The notes under the pieces were generated by a model that was not told the origin of the DNA, searched no databases, and saw only the letters and a list, made by a program, of their open reading frames with translations. 64,000 nucleotides of DNA, taken from contig PKRE01000004.1 in NCBI GenBank assembly GCA_017577615.1, positions 254,457-318,456 of the forward strand. The letters are read 5' to 3'. Below, piece by piece: positions 1 through 9,130 of this stretch. Within the stretch, counting starts at the first letter, position 1; every line of letters starts with the position of its first letter. The DNA comes from Gammaproteobacteria bacterium. GTDB taxonomy: Bacteria > Pseudomonadota > Gammaproteobacteria > Steroidobacterales > Steroidobacteraceae. Both the position numbers and the translations under genes were made by a program.

Positions 1-1
1 A

Positions 2-3000
2 GACATCATCGAGACCAACACGTTCACGGCCAATTTCCCGTCGCAGGCGGATTACGGCACGGAGGATTTCGTTCATGAGATCAACCTCGAAGCGGCTCGT
101 ATCGCGCGACGTGTGGCGGATGAGTTCGCTGCCCAGGAAGGCGAAGTACGCTTCGTTGCCGGCGCGCTCGGACCGACGAATCGCACGGCTTCGCTGTCGC
201 CCGACGTGAACGATCCTGCGTTTCGCAACATCGACTTCGACCAGCTGGCAGAGACCTACTCGATCGCGGCGCGCGCGCTCATCGAGGGCGGCGTCGATCT
301 CTTCCTGATTGAGACGATCTTCGACACGCTGAATGCCAAGGCGGCCATTTATGCCGTCCGGCAGGCGATGGACGAGGCTCGCGTCGAGTTGCCGATCGTC
401 ATTTCCGGCACGATCACGGATGCATCTGGTCGCACGTTGTCGGGGCAGACGGTGGAAGCGTTCTGGAACTCGGTACGTCATGCGCAGCCGATCGCGATCG
501 GTCTGAATTGCGCTCTCGGTGCGCGCCAGCTGCGACCGTACATCGAAGAGCTCGCTCGGATCGCCGATGTCTACGTCAGCGCGTATCCGAACGCAGGGTT
601 ACCCAACGCGTTCGGCGAGTACGACGAAGCGCCCTGCGAGACCGCAGAGCTCGTTCGCGAGTTTGCAACCAGCGGTTTGGTCAATATCGTGGGCGGCTGC
701 TGCGGCACGACTCCCGAGCACATCCGCCATCTGTGCGAGGCGGTCGCTGGTGTGCCGCCGCGCAAGCCACCGCAGGTGGAACGACGCTGCCGGCTATCCG
801 GTCTCGAGCCGCTCAACATCGGGCCCGACACGCTCTTCGTGAACATTGGCGAGCGCACCAACGTGACGGGGTCGGCGAAGTTCCGTCGTCTCATCGAAGC
901 CGGCGACTACCATGCCGCGCTCGATATCGCCCGGCAGCAAGTCGCCAACGGTGCCCAGATCATCGATATCAACATGGACGAGGGCATGCTCGATTCGGAA
1001 GCCGCCATGGTGCGGTTTCTGAATTTGATCGCGTCCGAGCCGGACATCGCGCGCGTCCCCATCATGATCGACTCTTCCAAGTGGTCGGTGATCGAAGCAG
1101 GGCTGAAGCACCTTCAGGGCAAGGGCATCGTCAACTCGATCAGCTTGAAGGAGGGTGAGGAGGTCTTCCTCGAGCAAGCACGCAAGGTACGCGCGTATGG
1201 CGCTGCGGTCGTGGTGATGGCTTTCGACGAGGAGGGGCAAGCCGACACCGTGCAGCGCAAGGTGCAGATCTGCCAGCGCTCCTACAAACTGCTCACTGAG
1301 CAGGTCGGCTTCCCGCCAGAGGACATCATCTTCGACCCGAACATCTTCGCGGTGGCGACGGGGATCGAAGAGCACAACGACTATGCGCGCGCCTTCATCG
1401 AAGCAACCGCCGAGATCCGGCGCACTTGTCCGCACGCGCATGTGAGCGGAGGCGTGAGCAACGTCTCGTTCTCCTTCCGCGGCAATGAGCCGGTGCGCGA
1501 GGCCATGCATTCGGTGTTTCTCTATCACGCCATCAAGGCCGGCATGACGATGGGTATCGTCAATGCCGGGCAGCTCGCGATCTACGAGCAGATTGAGCCC
1601 GAGCTGCGCGAGCGCGTGGAGGACGTCATCCTGAATCGGCGCCTTGATGCGACGGAACGGCTCCTCGAGATCGCGGAACGCTACAAGGGCGAGGCGGGTG
1701 CCAAGAAGGCCGAGGACCTGGCCTGGCGCTCGTGGCCCGTCGAGAAGCGTTTGGAGTACGCCCTCGTCAAGGGTATAGACGAATATATCGTCGAGGATAC
1801 CGAAGAAGCGCGCCGGCAATTCGAGCGCCCGTTGCAGGTGATCGAGGGGCCGCTCATGGACGGCATGAACGTTGTCGGCGACTTGTTCGGCGCCGGCAAG
1901 ATGTTCTTGCCGCAGGTCGTGAAGTCGGCACGCGTGATGAAGAAGGCCGTCGCGCACCTCATCCCCTACATCGAGCAGGAGAAGGCGCAAAGCGGTGGCA
2001 CGCGTTCCAACGGCAAGATCGTGCTCGCGACAGTGAAAGGCGACGTGCATGACATCGGCAAGAACATCGTCGGCGTCGTGCTTCAGTGCAACAACTTCGA
2101 GGTCATCGATCTCGGCGTGATGGTGCCCTGCGAACGCATCCTCGAGACCGCCGAGCGCGAGAACGCAGACATGATCGGGTTGTCCGGGCTCATCACGCCG
2201 TCGCTCGACGAGATGGTGCACGTTGCCCGTGAGATGCAGCGCAAGGGCATGAACAAGCCGCTGCTGATCGGCGGTGCAACCACTTCGCCTGCGCATACCT
2301 CGGTGCGGATCGATCCGCAGTACGACGGCCCGGTCGTCTACGTAAAAGATGCCTCACGGTCGGTCGGAATCTGTCAACAGCTCGTGACGCCGGAGACGCG
2401 CAACGAATTCATCGTGAAGATCAAGGCAGAGCACGAGCAGCGCCGTGCACAGCATCGCGGCAAGACCGTGAAGAGCCCGCAGCTTTCCCTCGGACAAGCG
2501 CGCGCCAATCGCTTCAAGCCCGAGTGGGACGCCTATACGCCCCCTGTGCCGAGATTCCTCGGGATTCGCGTCTTCGACAATTACTCGCTCGAGGATCTGA
2601 CGCGCTATATCGATTGGATGCCTTTCTTCAACGCATGGGAATTTCGCGGCAGGTTTCCGGACATTCTCACCGATCCGGAGGTTGGCGAGCAGGCGAGCAA
2701 CCTCTATGCCGACGCGCGCCGCATGCTGAAGCAGATCATCCGCGAACGATGGCTGACGGCGAAAGGCGTGATCGGGTTCTTTCCCGCGAACAGTGTCGAC
2801 GACGACGATGTCGAGATCTACACCGACGAGTCGCGTACAGAGGTGCTGGCGCGGTTGCACTTCCTGCGACAACAGAAGGGCAAGCCTGCCGGTCAACCGC
2901 ATCTGTGCTTGGCGGATTTCATCGCACCCAAGAGCTCTGGCCGCAGGGACTACATCGGCGCATTCGCGGTCACTGCCGGTCTTGGTATTGAAGCGCACCT

Positions 3001-3484
3001 GGAACGCTTCCGCTTAGCGCATGACGATTATTCGAGCATCTTGCTGAAAGCGCTGGCCGATCGACTCGCGGAAGCCTTCGCCGAGCGCTTGCACGAGCGC
3101 GTGCGCCGGGAGTTCTGGGGCTATGCGCCCGAGGAGCGGCTGACGAACGAGCAGCTCATCAAAGAAGAGTATCGCGGCATCCGTCCGGCGCCGGGCTATC
3201 CTGCCTGCCCTGATCACACCGAGAAGACCACGTTGTGGAATCTGCTGAAGCCGGATACGAATGCTGAGATCCAGCTGACTGACTCGTTTGCGATGTATCC
3301 GGCCGCATCAGTCAGCGGCTGGTACTTCTCGCATCCCGAGGCGCGGTACTTCGCAGTGGGTAAAATCGATCTCGATCAGGTGCAGAACTACGCGGCGCGC
3401 AAGAAGATCTCGCTCGAGGAAGCGCAGCGCTGGCTAGCGCCCAATCTCGGATACGACGCAGATGCAGATGCAGATGCGGCATGA
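2..3484 (+). CDS. metH: Cobalamin-dependent methionine synthase (5' end outside window)
   Basis: Methylates homocysteine from methyl-tetrahydrofolate through bound cobalamin in the cytoplasm. The frame is open from base 2, so the start lies upstream; 1160 residues are visible against about 1227 in E. coli, so roughly 65 are missing. Modules in order: homocysteine domain with zinc ligands (GLNCALG near base 505, VGGCCGTT near 690); pterin domain (NIGERTNVTGS near 840); cobalamin domain with the axial-histidine motif DVHDIGKN near 2041 and SGLITPS near 2185; and the reactivation domain with RPAPGYPACPDHTEK near 3181. All modules are intact, so this is not a pseudogene. The protein ends in an acidic DADADADAA tail encoded by a GCAGAT hexamer repeat just before the stop. 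No other methionine gene is adjacent. Confidence 0.97.
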   Translation, partial: DIIETNTFTANFPSQADYGTEDFVHEINLEAARIARRVADEFAAQEGEVRFVAGALGPTNRTASLSPDVNDPAFRNIDFDQLAETYSIAARALIEGGVDLFLIETIFDTLNAKAAIYAVRQAMDEARVELPIVISGTITDASGRTLSGQTVEAFWNSVRHAQPIAIGLNCALGARQLRPYIEELARIADVYVSAYPNAGLPNAFGEYDEAPCETAELVREFATSGLVNIVGGCCGTTPEHIRHLCEAVAGVPPRKPPQVERRCRLSGLEPLNIGPDTLFVNIGERTNVTGSAKFRRLIEAGDYHAALDIARQQVANGAQIIDINMDEGMLDSEAAMVRFLNLIASEPDIARVPIMIDSSKWSVIEAGLKHLQGKGIVNSISLKEGEEVFLEQARKVRAYGAAVVVMAFDEEGQADTVQRKVQICQRSYKLLTEQVGFPPEDIIFDPNIFAVATGIEEHNDYARAFIEATAEIRRTCPHAHVSGGVSNVSFSFRGNEPVREAMHSVFLYHAIKAGMTMGIVNAGQLAIYEQIEPELRERVEDVILNRRLDATERLLEIAERYKGEAGAKKAEDLAWRSWPVEKRLEYALVKGIDEYIVEDTEEARRQFERPLQVIEGPLMDGMNVVGDLFGAGKMFLPQVVKSARVMKKAVAHLIPYIEQEKAQSGGTRSNGKIVLATVKGDVHDIGKNIVGVVLQCNNFEVIDLGVMVPCERILETAERENADMIGLSGLITPSLDEMVHVAREMQRKGMNKPLLIGGATTSPAHTSVRIDPQYDGPVVYVKDASRSVGICQQLVTPETRNEFIVKIKAEHEQRRAQHRGKTVKSPQLSLGQARANRFKPEWDAYTPPVPRFLGIRVFDNYSLEDLTRYIDWMPFFNAWEFRGRFPDILTDPEVGEQASNLYADARRMLKQIIRERWLTAKGVIGFFPANSVDDDDVEIYTDESRTEVLARLHFLRQQKGKPAGQPHLCLADFIAPKSSGRRDYIGAFAVTAGLGIEAHLERFRLAHDDYSSILLKALADRLAEAFAERLHERVRREFWGYAPEERLTNEQLIKEEYRGIRPAPGYPACPDHTEKTTLWNLLKPDTNAEIQLTDSFAMYPAASVSGWYFSHPEARYFAVGKIDLDQVQNYAARKKISLEEAQRWLAPNLGYDADADADAA

Positions 3485-3523
3485 GTACGGCCGCGGGGCT
3501 GGGGGCCCGGGCTGCTGGGCGTT

Positions 3524-3575
3524 GGCTGGAGACTGGAAACCGGAGCTAGCACTTCTCCAGCCCAGCCCCGCGCCC
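3524..3575. repeat. Heptad repeat array, inverted pair
   Basis: GGCTGGA-GACTGGA-AACCGGA (3524-3544) is followed by CTCCAGC-CCAGCCC-CGCGCCC (3555-3575). GGCTGGAG at 3524 and CTCCAGCC at 3555 form a perfect 8-bp stem between the convergent ends of metH and scoB, so each gene has the G-rich strand after its stop. Confidence 0.8.
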
Positions 3576-3576
3576 A

Positions 3577-4218
3577 CTAAAACCCTACCTCATACTGTGC
3601 GCTCGTCTTGGCTCGTACCTCTTCGAGCGTTACATCGGGCGCGAGCTCGATGAGACTGAAGAGCGATTTGCGATCGTCGCGCGCGAACACCGCGAGGTCT
3701 GTGATGATCATGTCCACCACGTTCGCGCCCGTCAGCGGTAACTCGCACTTGGGCTTGAACTTCGGCGCGCCGTTCTTTGCAGTGTGCTCCATCACGACGA
3801 TGATTCGTTTGGCACCTGCGACCAGATCCATGGCGCCGCCCATGCCCTTCACCATCTTTCCTGGCACCATCCAGTTCGCCAGATCGCCGCGCTCGGATAC
3901 TTCCATTGCGCCTAGGATCGACAGATCGATGTGACCGCCGCGAATCATCGCGAAGCTGTCCGCCGACGAAAAATAAGAAGTGAGCGGCAGCTCGGTGATC
4001 GTCTGCTTCCCGGCATTGATGAGATCCGGATCCTCTTCACCCTCGTAAGGGAACGGCCCCATGCCGAGCATGCCGTTCTCCGAGTGCAGGACGACTTTGA
4101 TCTCGTCCGGGATGTAGTTCGCCACCAGAGTCGGTATGCCGATGCCGAGATTGACGTAGAACCCGTCCCGTAGCTCACGGGCTGCGCGTTGTGCTAGCTG
4201 CTCGCGTGTCCAAGGCAT
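3577..4218 (-). CDS. scoB: 3-oxoacid CoA-transferase, subunit B
   Basis: Beta subunit of a succinyl-CoA:3-ketoacid (acetoacetate) CoA-transferase, moving CoA between succinyl-CoA or acetyl-CoA and acetoacetate. It has 213 residues, the normal length. The catalytic glutamate is Glu47 in HSENGMLGMGP; the VNLGIGIP motif precedes it at 22-29. It lies 21 bp downstream of subunit A on the same strand, so the two form an operon. No Shine-Dalgarno sequence precedes the ATG: the upstream bases are two CCTACAG heptads. SCOT and AtoDA enzymes are hard to tell apart by sequence. The leucine-degradation genes nearby suggest acetoacetate as substrate, which is inference. Confidence 0.93.
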   Translation of the reverse strand: MPWTREQLAQRAARELRDGFYVNLGIGIPTLVANYIPDEIKVVLHSENGMLGMGPFPYEGEEDPDLINAGKQTITELPLTSYFSSADSFAMIRGGHIDLSILGAMEVSERGDLANWMVPGKMVKGMGGAMDLVAGAKRIIVVMEHTAKNGAPKFKPKCELPLTGANVVDMIITDLAVFARDDRKSLFSLIELAPDVTLEEVRAKTSAQYEVGF

Positions 4219-4221
4219 GTT

Positions 4222-4238
4222 GGGCTGTAGGCTGTAGG
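4222..4238. repeat. Heptad repeat between CoA-transferase genes
   Basis: GGCTGTA-GGCTGTA-GGG on the + strand, read as CCTACAGCCTACAGCCC on the coding strand, fills the scoA-scoB gap and ends 3 bases before the scoB start codon. Confidence 0.8.
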
Positions 4239-4239
4239 G

Positions 4240-4956
4240 TTATGCTGCGGTGCGTTTGCGTACTGTGCGCTGCTCGATCGGCTTGAGGTATCTCTCGCCC
4301 TGGATGATCCGCTTGACGTAGATACCGGGCGTGTGGATGCAATCCGGATCGAGCTCGCCGGGCCCGACGAGGTGCTCGACTTCGGCCACTGTGATGCGCG
4401 CGGCCGTTGCCATGACCGGATTGAAGTTACGAGCGGTCTTGCGATAGATGAGATTGCCTTCGGTGTCGCCCTTCCACGCCTTCACCAATGCAACGTCCGC
4501 GGTCAATCCGGTTTCCAAAATATAGGTTTCGCCATTGACGACGCGCGACTCCTTGCCCTCCGCAACGACAGTGCCGGCACCGGTTTTCGTGTAGAACCCA
4601 TAGATACCGGCGCCTCCGGCTCGAATGCGTTCGGCCAACGTGCCTTGCGGATTGAACTCGATCTCGAGTTCACCGGCGAGGTATTGCCGCTCGAACTCGC
4701 GGTTCTCGCCGACGTAAGAGGCGATCATCTTCTTGATTTGACGTGTTTCCAACAGCAAGCCGAGACCTTGGCCGTCGATGCCTGCGTTATTGGAGATCAC
4801 CGTCAGATTGCGCACGCCGCTGTCGCGCAGCGCCAAGATCAAGTTCTCAGGAATGCCGCACAGCCCGAAACCACCGCACATGATCGTCATCCCATCGGCG
4901 ACGATTCCCTCGAGCGCGGCTCTCGCGCTCGGAAAGACTTTCGACGCACTTGCCAT
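4240..4956 (-). CDS. scoA: 3-oxoacid CoA-transferase, subunit A
   Basis: Alpha subunit partner of scoB. It carries the CoA-binding glycine-rich segment MCGGFGLCGIPENLI near residues 25-40 and the family motifs GIDGQGLGLLL and KTGAGT. The start is the ATG at 4956 (MASASKVFP, matching the usual family N-terminus) with AAGG about 8 bases upstream. The frame extends five codons further to a TTG at 4971, which is less likely. The length is 238 residues. The 200-bp gap to the upstream regulator gene leaves room for its own promoter; a TAGAAT hexamer lies about 30 bases before the ATG on this strand, but no good -35 partner is visible. Confidence 0.93.
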   Translation of the reverse strand: MASASKVFPSARAALEGIVADGMTIMCGGFGLCGIPENLILALRDSGVRNLTVISNNAGIDGQGLGLLLETRQIKKMIASYVGENREFERQYLAGELEIEFNPQGTLAERIRAGGAGIYGFYTKTGAGTVVAEGKESRVVNGETYILETGLTADVALVKAWKGDTEGNLIYRKTARNFNPVMATAARITVAEVEHLVGPGELDPDCIHTPGIYVKRIIQGERYLKPIEQRTVRKRTAA

Positions 4957-5113
4957 ATCGCAACCTTGCAAGCCTCGCTAGCGGCATTCTACAAGCAGCC
5001 GACCATGCAGCTTGCGGTGCTCGCATCGCGGTTTTCCGTAACGGCCTGGGGTTGTGCTTGCGCGTCGTGATGCGCCGATCGTAAGGCACGTATATGCACG
5101 TTGTGGCGCCGGC

Positions 5114-5135
5114 CTCTCGCCTCCAGTCTCCACCG
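5114..5135. repeat. Heptad repeat, short
   Basis: CTCGCCT-CCAGTCT-CCACCG on the + strand. On the minus strand this is the G-rich form, 23-45 bases past the stop of the large regulator. Confidence 0.55.
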
Positions 5136-5157
5136 ACGGACTGCGTGCCTATCCGTC

Positions 5158-8100
5158 TTAGCTGCAGTCCACGAAGCGCTCGATCCCGGTGAGCGCGCTG
5201 TGTGCCTGCATGCGCAGGCATTCTGCGTGCAGCGCTTTGAGCGCCGTGTACGTGTCATCAGATTGCAGCCCCTCGCCGAGATCAGCGAGAACACGCGCAC
5301 GCTCGACCAACATCGTCGTGAAGGGAAGGGGTTCCGGCCAGGTGTAAGTCTCCAGCGCGCTCGCGTAGCGGCGCGCCTCGTTCCAGTGTCCTTGCTCGAG
5401 GCTGACCTCGATGGCATGCATGTAGAAGTTGAAGTAACTGTGACTGACGCATCCTGCCGCGAGTAGCGATTCTCCTTCTTCGAGCGCCCTTATGCGTTCG
5501 GCGGGATCGTCTGTGGCCCGCGCAACGAGGCTCAGGAGCACCGGGCCGCAATAGGACATGCCGCATTCGCGGCTGATGTGTACGCTCTCTCTGGCGACCC
5601 GCAGCGCCTCGTCGCGCTCGCTGGCGCCCAGCATGGCACCGGCCAGCATGCCCATGCATTCCGCTTGAAAGCGTCGCGCGCCGAGCTGGCGTGCAAGCTC
5701 GAGCGCGTGCAAAGCTCGGCTGCGCGCCTCACCGTACTGACCCTGGATCAAGAATCCTTCGCAATAGCAGACATAGATCAGGAGCTCGTTCCTGAGGTCA
5801 CCGATGCGCGTTGCGAGATCGAGCGCCTCCTGCAGGTGCTCGCGTCCAGCGCTCGGAGCACCGAAGTAAATCTCAGTGATGGCAAGCATGGGCAAGTTCG
5901 CGAGGAGCACGCCCACGAGGTTCTCACCGCGTGCTTCTTGGACGCATTGCGCGAAATGGCGTCGCGCCGTGATCATCTGCCCGCGCTGATAGTAGGCATC
6001 GCCCAAGCCACCGAGCGCGCATGCAATCTCCAGCGCAGAGCGGGCTTCGAGCGCGTAGCGATAGGCTTCCTCATGCGCTTTCAGGCATGCTTCGATGCGC
6101 CCGAGCGGAAAAAGCAAGTTACCGCGCAATGTGTAGAGCCGCGCCCGCATGCGCGCATCGGCACGCTCATGCCACTGCGCTTCCGCGCGCTCGAGGCAGT
6201 CGAGTGCCTCTTCGTGCCGATCCATGACGCGCAATGCCGAGGCGATGCCGTACCATGCCTGGCCGCGTGAGAGAGGATCGACAGCGAAGTCGAGCGATTC
6301 GCGAAAGGCCGCCAAAGCATCATGAGTGCGCCCTAGCTGTAGGAGCAATTCGCCGAGCAGCGCGCTCAGCGAATGCAGCAGCGTCGGCTCACGCGCGAGC
6401 GCAAGACCCTTCTGCGCAAGGCCGAGCGCACGTTCAAAGCGCAGTGTCTGCTGCTCTGCGTGTGCAGCATCGAGATAAGCGCTGGCGGCGGATCCTTCTT
6501 GCGCGGCCGCGAGGTGCTCTGCGTACAAGGCAAGATCGCGTTGGGCGAACCAGCGCGCCGCGCTTCGATGCAGCTCGCGCCGATGCGACTTCAGGATCGA
6601 CTCGTAGATGGCGTCGCGAAAGAGCGCGTGCGCGAATTGTAGCTGTATGCCTTCGGCCCGCATGAAGCCGTGCTCGATGAGCAGCGTCGGCTCGTAATCG
6701 CTGTGGCCGATCATCTCGCGCAGTGCATCGAGCTGTGATTGCTGACCCAGAACAGCGCCGGCTTGTAATGCGCGGTGATCGATGTCCGGCAAGCCGTCGG
6801 CGCGGGCAAGGACGAGCGTGCGGACGGAGCCGGGCAGGGAGGTGCTGCCGGCGTTCGCTGCACGCAGGAGCTGATCGAGAAAGAGGGGATAACCTTCAGC
6901 GCGGCGAATGCAAGCTTTAATCGTCTCACGCGGCAATTCCGGGTAGAAGGCAGCGAACTCTTCGGCCTCGTCTGCCGCGAGCGGCGCAAGGTCGAGCGTC
7001 GTGACAGGACAGCCTCTTGCGCGTGCGCGCCAGGTCGCGTTGATCGGATCGCCTTCCGGACGAGTGGTCATGATGAAAAGGATCGGACAGCTCGCGACGA
7101 CGGCTGCGATCTCGGCCAAGCGAGCGCGCTCATGGTCGTCCGCCCAGTGGATGTCCTCGACGACGAGCAGGAGCGGCGCGCGTTGCGCTGCCCACTCAAT
7201 GAGCTGTGCGAGCGCCATGGTATGCCCGCGTTGGCGGGTACTGGGATCCATGGCTTCTTCGAGCGCAGCGAGCTCGGGCTCGAGTGGGGCATCGACGAGC
7301 TCGCTCAAGAAGATGGCTTGATCGATGCTGCTGCCACGCGCGGCCAGCATTCGTCGAACGGCGGCTGCACGCTCGGCACCGGATACGTCCGGATCCGATC
7401 CCATCAGGCCGAGCGCAATACAGGTGATGGGACCACGGCCTGGCGATTGGCCGAAGTCGAATATCTGCGCTGAATGCACCTCGACACCGCGCTCGCGGGC
7501 AGCACTCATCACGGCTTCGACGAGCCGCGACTTGCCGATGCCGGGTTCGCCGCGCACGATGATGGAGCGTCCGCGCCCGCCGCTGCGGCAGCGCTCGAGC
7601 GCCGCAAGCACCATCGCGAGCTCGGGGCGTCGGCCGACGAAGGGCAACGGGCCTTCGCGCAGCGAGCGGATGCATTCGAGCGACCAGGCTGCCGTATCCG
7701 CGCCCGTGATGTCGCGCTCGGCAATCCGTCTGCAATTCACGCGGTCGCCGAGTGCCTGGCGTAATTCGTCCGATACCAGGATTTCTCCGTTGCGTGCACA
7801 GCTGGCGAGCACGTGCGCGATGTGGGTCGGACGGCCGCTCAGCGGGAAAATCGTCGGTGCCGGTAAGACTTGGCCGACGGCGATACCGATCTGCAGCGAC
7901 AGAGGCCTGGGTGTAGGCAGTGGCTCGTGCAGGAGAGACTGTCGCAGCGCCAAGGCAGCCCGCACGCTGCGCTCGGGCTCGTTGCCGCGAGCGTTGGGAA
8001 TACCGAACACGGTCAAGACATTGCAGCCCACTCGTCGATCGACGGTGCCGCCGAAGTCTTTCGCGATTCGCTCGACGCGCTCCTGAAAAGCGCTGGCGAG

Positions 8101-9006
8101 CGCCTGAGCGTCTTCCGGGTCGAGTGTCGCCTCGAGCTCCAGCAACCCGCCGAGGCGGGCCACCCATACGACAGCATCACGTAATTGTGGACGCTGCTCC
8201 GCGCGGGCGGGCGTTGCAGGCACCTCCGACGGGTTGTCACCGGCAGCGGCAGCTTCGGCAAGAGCTGCACCGGCGCGTCGCCGGCGCATCAGTTCCCGAA
8301 AGAGCTGCTCGGTCGCCGGTTCCGGAGCGATGTCGAGCTCCCGCCGGAGCGCGTCCCTGCACACGCGATATTGTCGCAGCGCTTCGGCGTAAGCGCCGCG
8401 ACGCGCGTGCAGCTCCATCATCGCGCGATGAGCGGCTTCATTGAGCGGCTCGAGCGCGAGGTGCTTTGCACAGGCGCGTATCGCACCTTCGACGTCTTCG
8501 TTGGCAATGCAAAGCTGGGTGAGGCTCTGCAGCGCCTCGATCGCTTGTCTACGAATGCTCATGCGTTCGTGCGTGAGCCATTCGTCGAATGCGCTCGAGC
8601 GCGCATCGAGACCGTCCAAGAGCTCGCCCCGCAAGAGTTCCACCGCTTCCTGCAACGAGGCACAGGTCGCAGCGGCCAGCGCGCGGCGCAAGCGCATGAG
8701 ATCGGATTCGATGAGCTGGGGATCGAGCGCGATCGAGTCGCTCGTGGTCACGAGCGCGTGCTGGCAGCTCTTGGGCAAGGCCTTGCGTAGGGTCGCGACG
8801 GCTTGCCTGAGACTGGTGCGAGCCAGCTCGTCGTCCGCCTCTTCCCATAGCAACGCTGCGAGCTTCTGGCGGCCCTGCGATTCGCCTGGGCGTAGCGCCA
8901 TATAGGCAAGCAGCGCCCGGCTCTTACGAGAGGAGATCTTGAGCTCCGCTCCATGCTCATCGAGCACGCGTAGCGGCCCCAGTAGCTGTAGTGTCAGGCG
9001 AGTCAT
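5158..9006 (-). CDS. Large SARP/BTAD-type regulator with cyclase-like, AAA and TPR domains
   Basis: A predicted cytoplasmic signal-integrating transcription factor of 1282 residues. Residues 1-95 form an OmpR/SARP winged helix (LQLLGPLRVLD, then SLRQAVATLRKAL). Residues 98-240 are the bacterial transcriptional activation (BTAD) helical repeat. Residues 278-440 resemble a class III nucleotide cyclase (GGTVDRR..CNVLTVFGIP at 319-337), but neither metal aspartate is present: the first motif reads VARLGG and the usual GD reads GC at 327-328, so it is probably a non-catalytic sensor. Residues 455-720 are an ATPase with Walker A GEPGIGKS at 486-493 and Walker B LLLVVEDIHWAD at 612. The rest is TPR-like helices. 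It is divergent from the TPR gene at 9131, which may be its target. The ligand is unknown. Confidence 0.85.
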   Translation of the reverse strand: MTRLTLQLLGPLRVLDEHGAELKISSRKSRALLAYMALRPGESQGRQKLAALLWEEADDELARTSLRQAVATLRKALPKSCQHALVTTSDSIALDPQLIESDLMRLRRALAAATCASLQEAVELLRGELLDGLDARSSAFDEWLTHERMSIRRQAIEALQSLTQLCIANEDVEGAIRACAKHLALEPLNEAAHRAMMELHARRGAYAEALRQYRVCRDALRRELDIAPEPATEQLFRELMRRRRAGAALAEAAAAGDNPSEVPATPARAEQRPQLRDAVVWVARLGGLLELEATLDPEDAQALASAFQERVERIAKDFGGTVDRRVGCNVLTVFGIPNARGNEPERSVRAALALRQSLLHEPLPTPRPLSLQIGIAVGQVLPAPTIFPLSGRPTHIAHVLASCARNGEILVSDELRQALGDRVNCRRIAERDITGADTAAWSLECIRSLREGPLPFVGRRPELAMVLAALERCRSGGRGRSIIVRGEPGIGKSRLVEAVMSAARERGVEVHSAQIFDFGQSPGRGPITCIALGLMGSDPDVSGAERAAAVRRMLAARGSSIDQAIFLSELVDAPLEPELAALEEAMDPSTRQRGHTMALAQLIEWAAQRAPLLLVVEDIHWADDHERARLAEIAAVVASCPILFIMTTRPEGDPINATWRARARGCPVTTLDLAPLAADEAEEFAAFYPELPRETIKACIRRAEGYPLFLDQLLRAANAGSTSLPGSVRTLVLARADGLPDIDHRALQAGAVLGQQSQLDALREMIGHSDYEPTLLIEHGFMRAEGIQLQFAHALFRDAIYESILKSHRRELHRSAARWFAQRDLALYAEHLAAAQEGSAASAYLDAAHAEQQTLRFERALGLAQKGLALAREPTLLHSLSALLGELLLQLGRTHDALAAFRESLDFAVDPLSRGQAWYGIASALRVMDRHEEALDCLERAEAQWHERADARMRARLYTLRGNLLFPLGRIEACLKAHEEAYRYALEARSALEIACALGGLGDAYYQRGQMITARRHFAQCVQEARGENLVGVLLANLPMLAITEIYFGAPSAGREHLQEALDLATRIGDLRNELLIYVCYCEGFLIQGQYGEARSRALHALELARQLGARRFQAECMGMLAGAMLGASERDEALRVARESVHISRECGMSYCGPVLLSLVARATDDPAERIRALEEGESLLAAGCVSHSYFNFYMHAIEVSLEQGHWNEARRYASALETYTWPEPLPFTTMLVERARVLADLGEGLQSDDTYTALKALHAECLRMQAHSALTGIERFVDCS

Positions 9007-9130
9007 GGCTGGGGATTCCCGTCGAGCCGGGCCGCGTTCACGTATTTTTCACGCCGGGTGTGCTCTTGTCATCACGCGCGGAGGATAGAAAAGCAGCCTC
9101 TTTGATCGGTCGCGTTGGAGGAGAAGCACC

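Noticed and set aside
794..2296. 500-codon open frame on the minus strand inside metH
   Set aside because: Mirror of the metH coding frame in GC-rich DNA; no recognisable motifs, and metH is unbroken opposite it.
3450..3484. GCAGAT hexamer run at the metH 3' end as part of the heptad family
   Set aside because: Its period is 6, not 7, and it encodes a simple Asp-Ala tail; probably replication slippage.
5158..9006. SARP regulator as marker of a secondary-metabolite cluster
   Set aside because: No polyketide, peptide synthetase or tailoring genes lie nearby.
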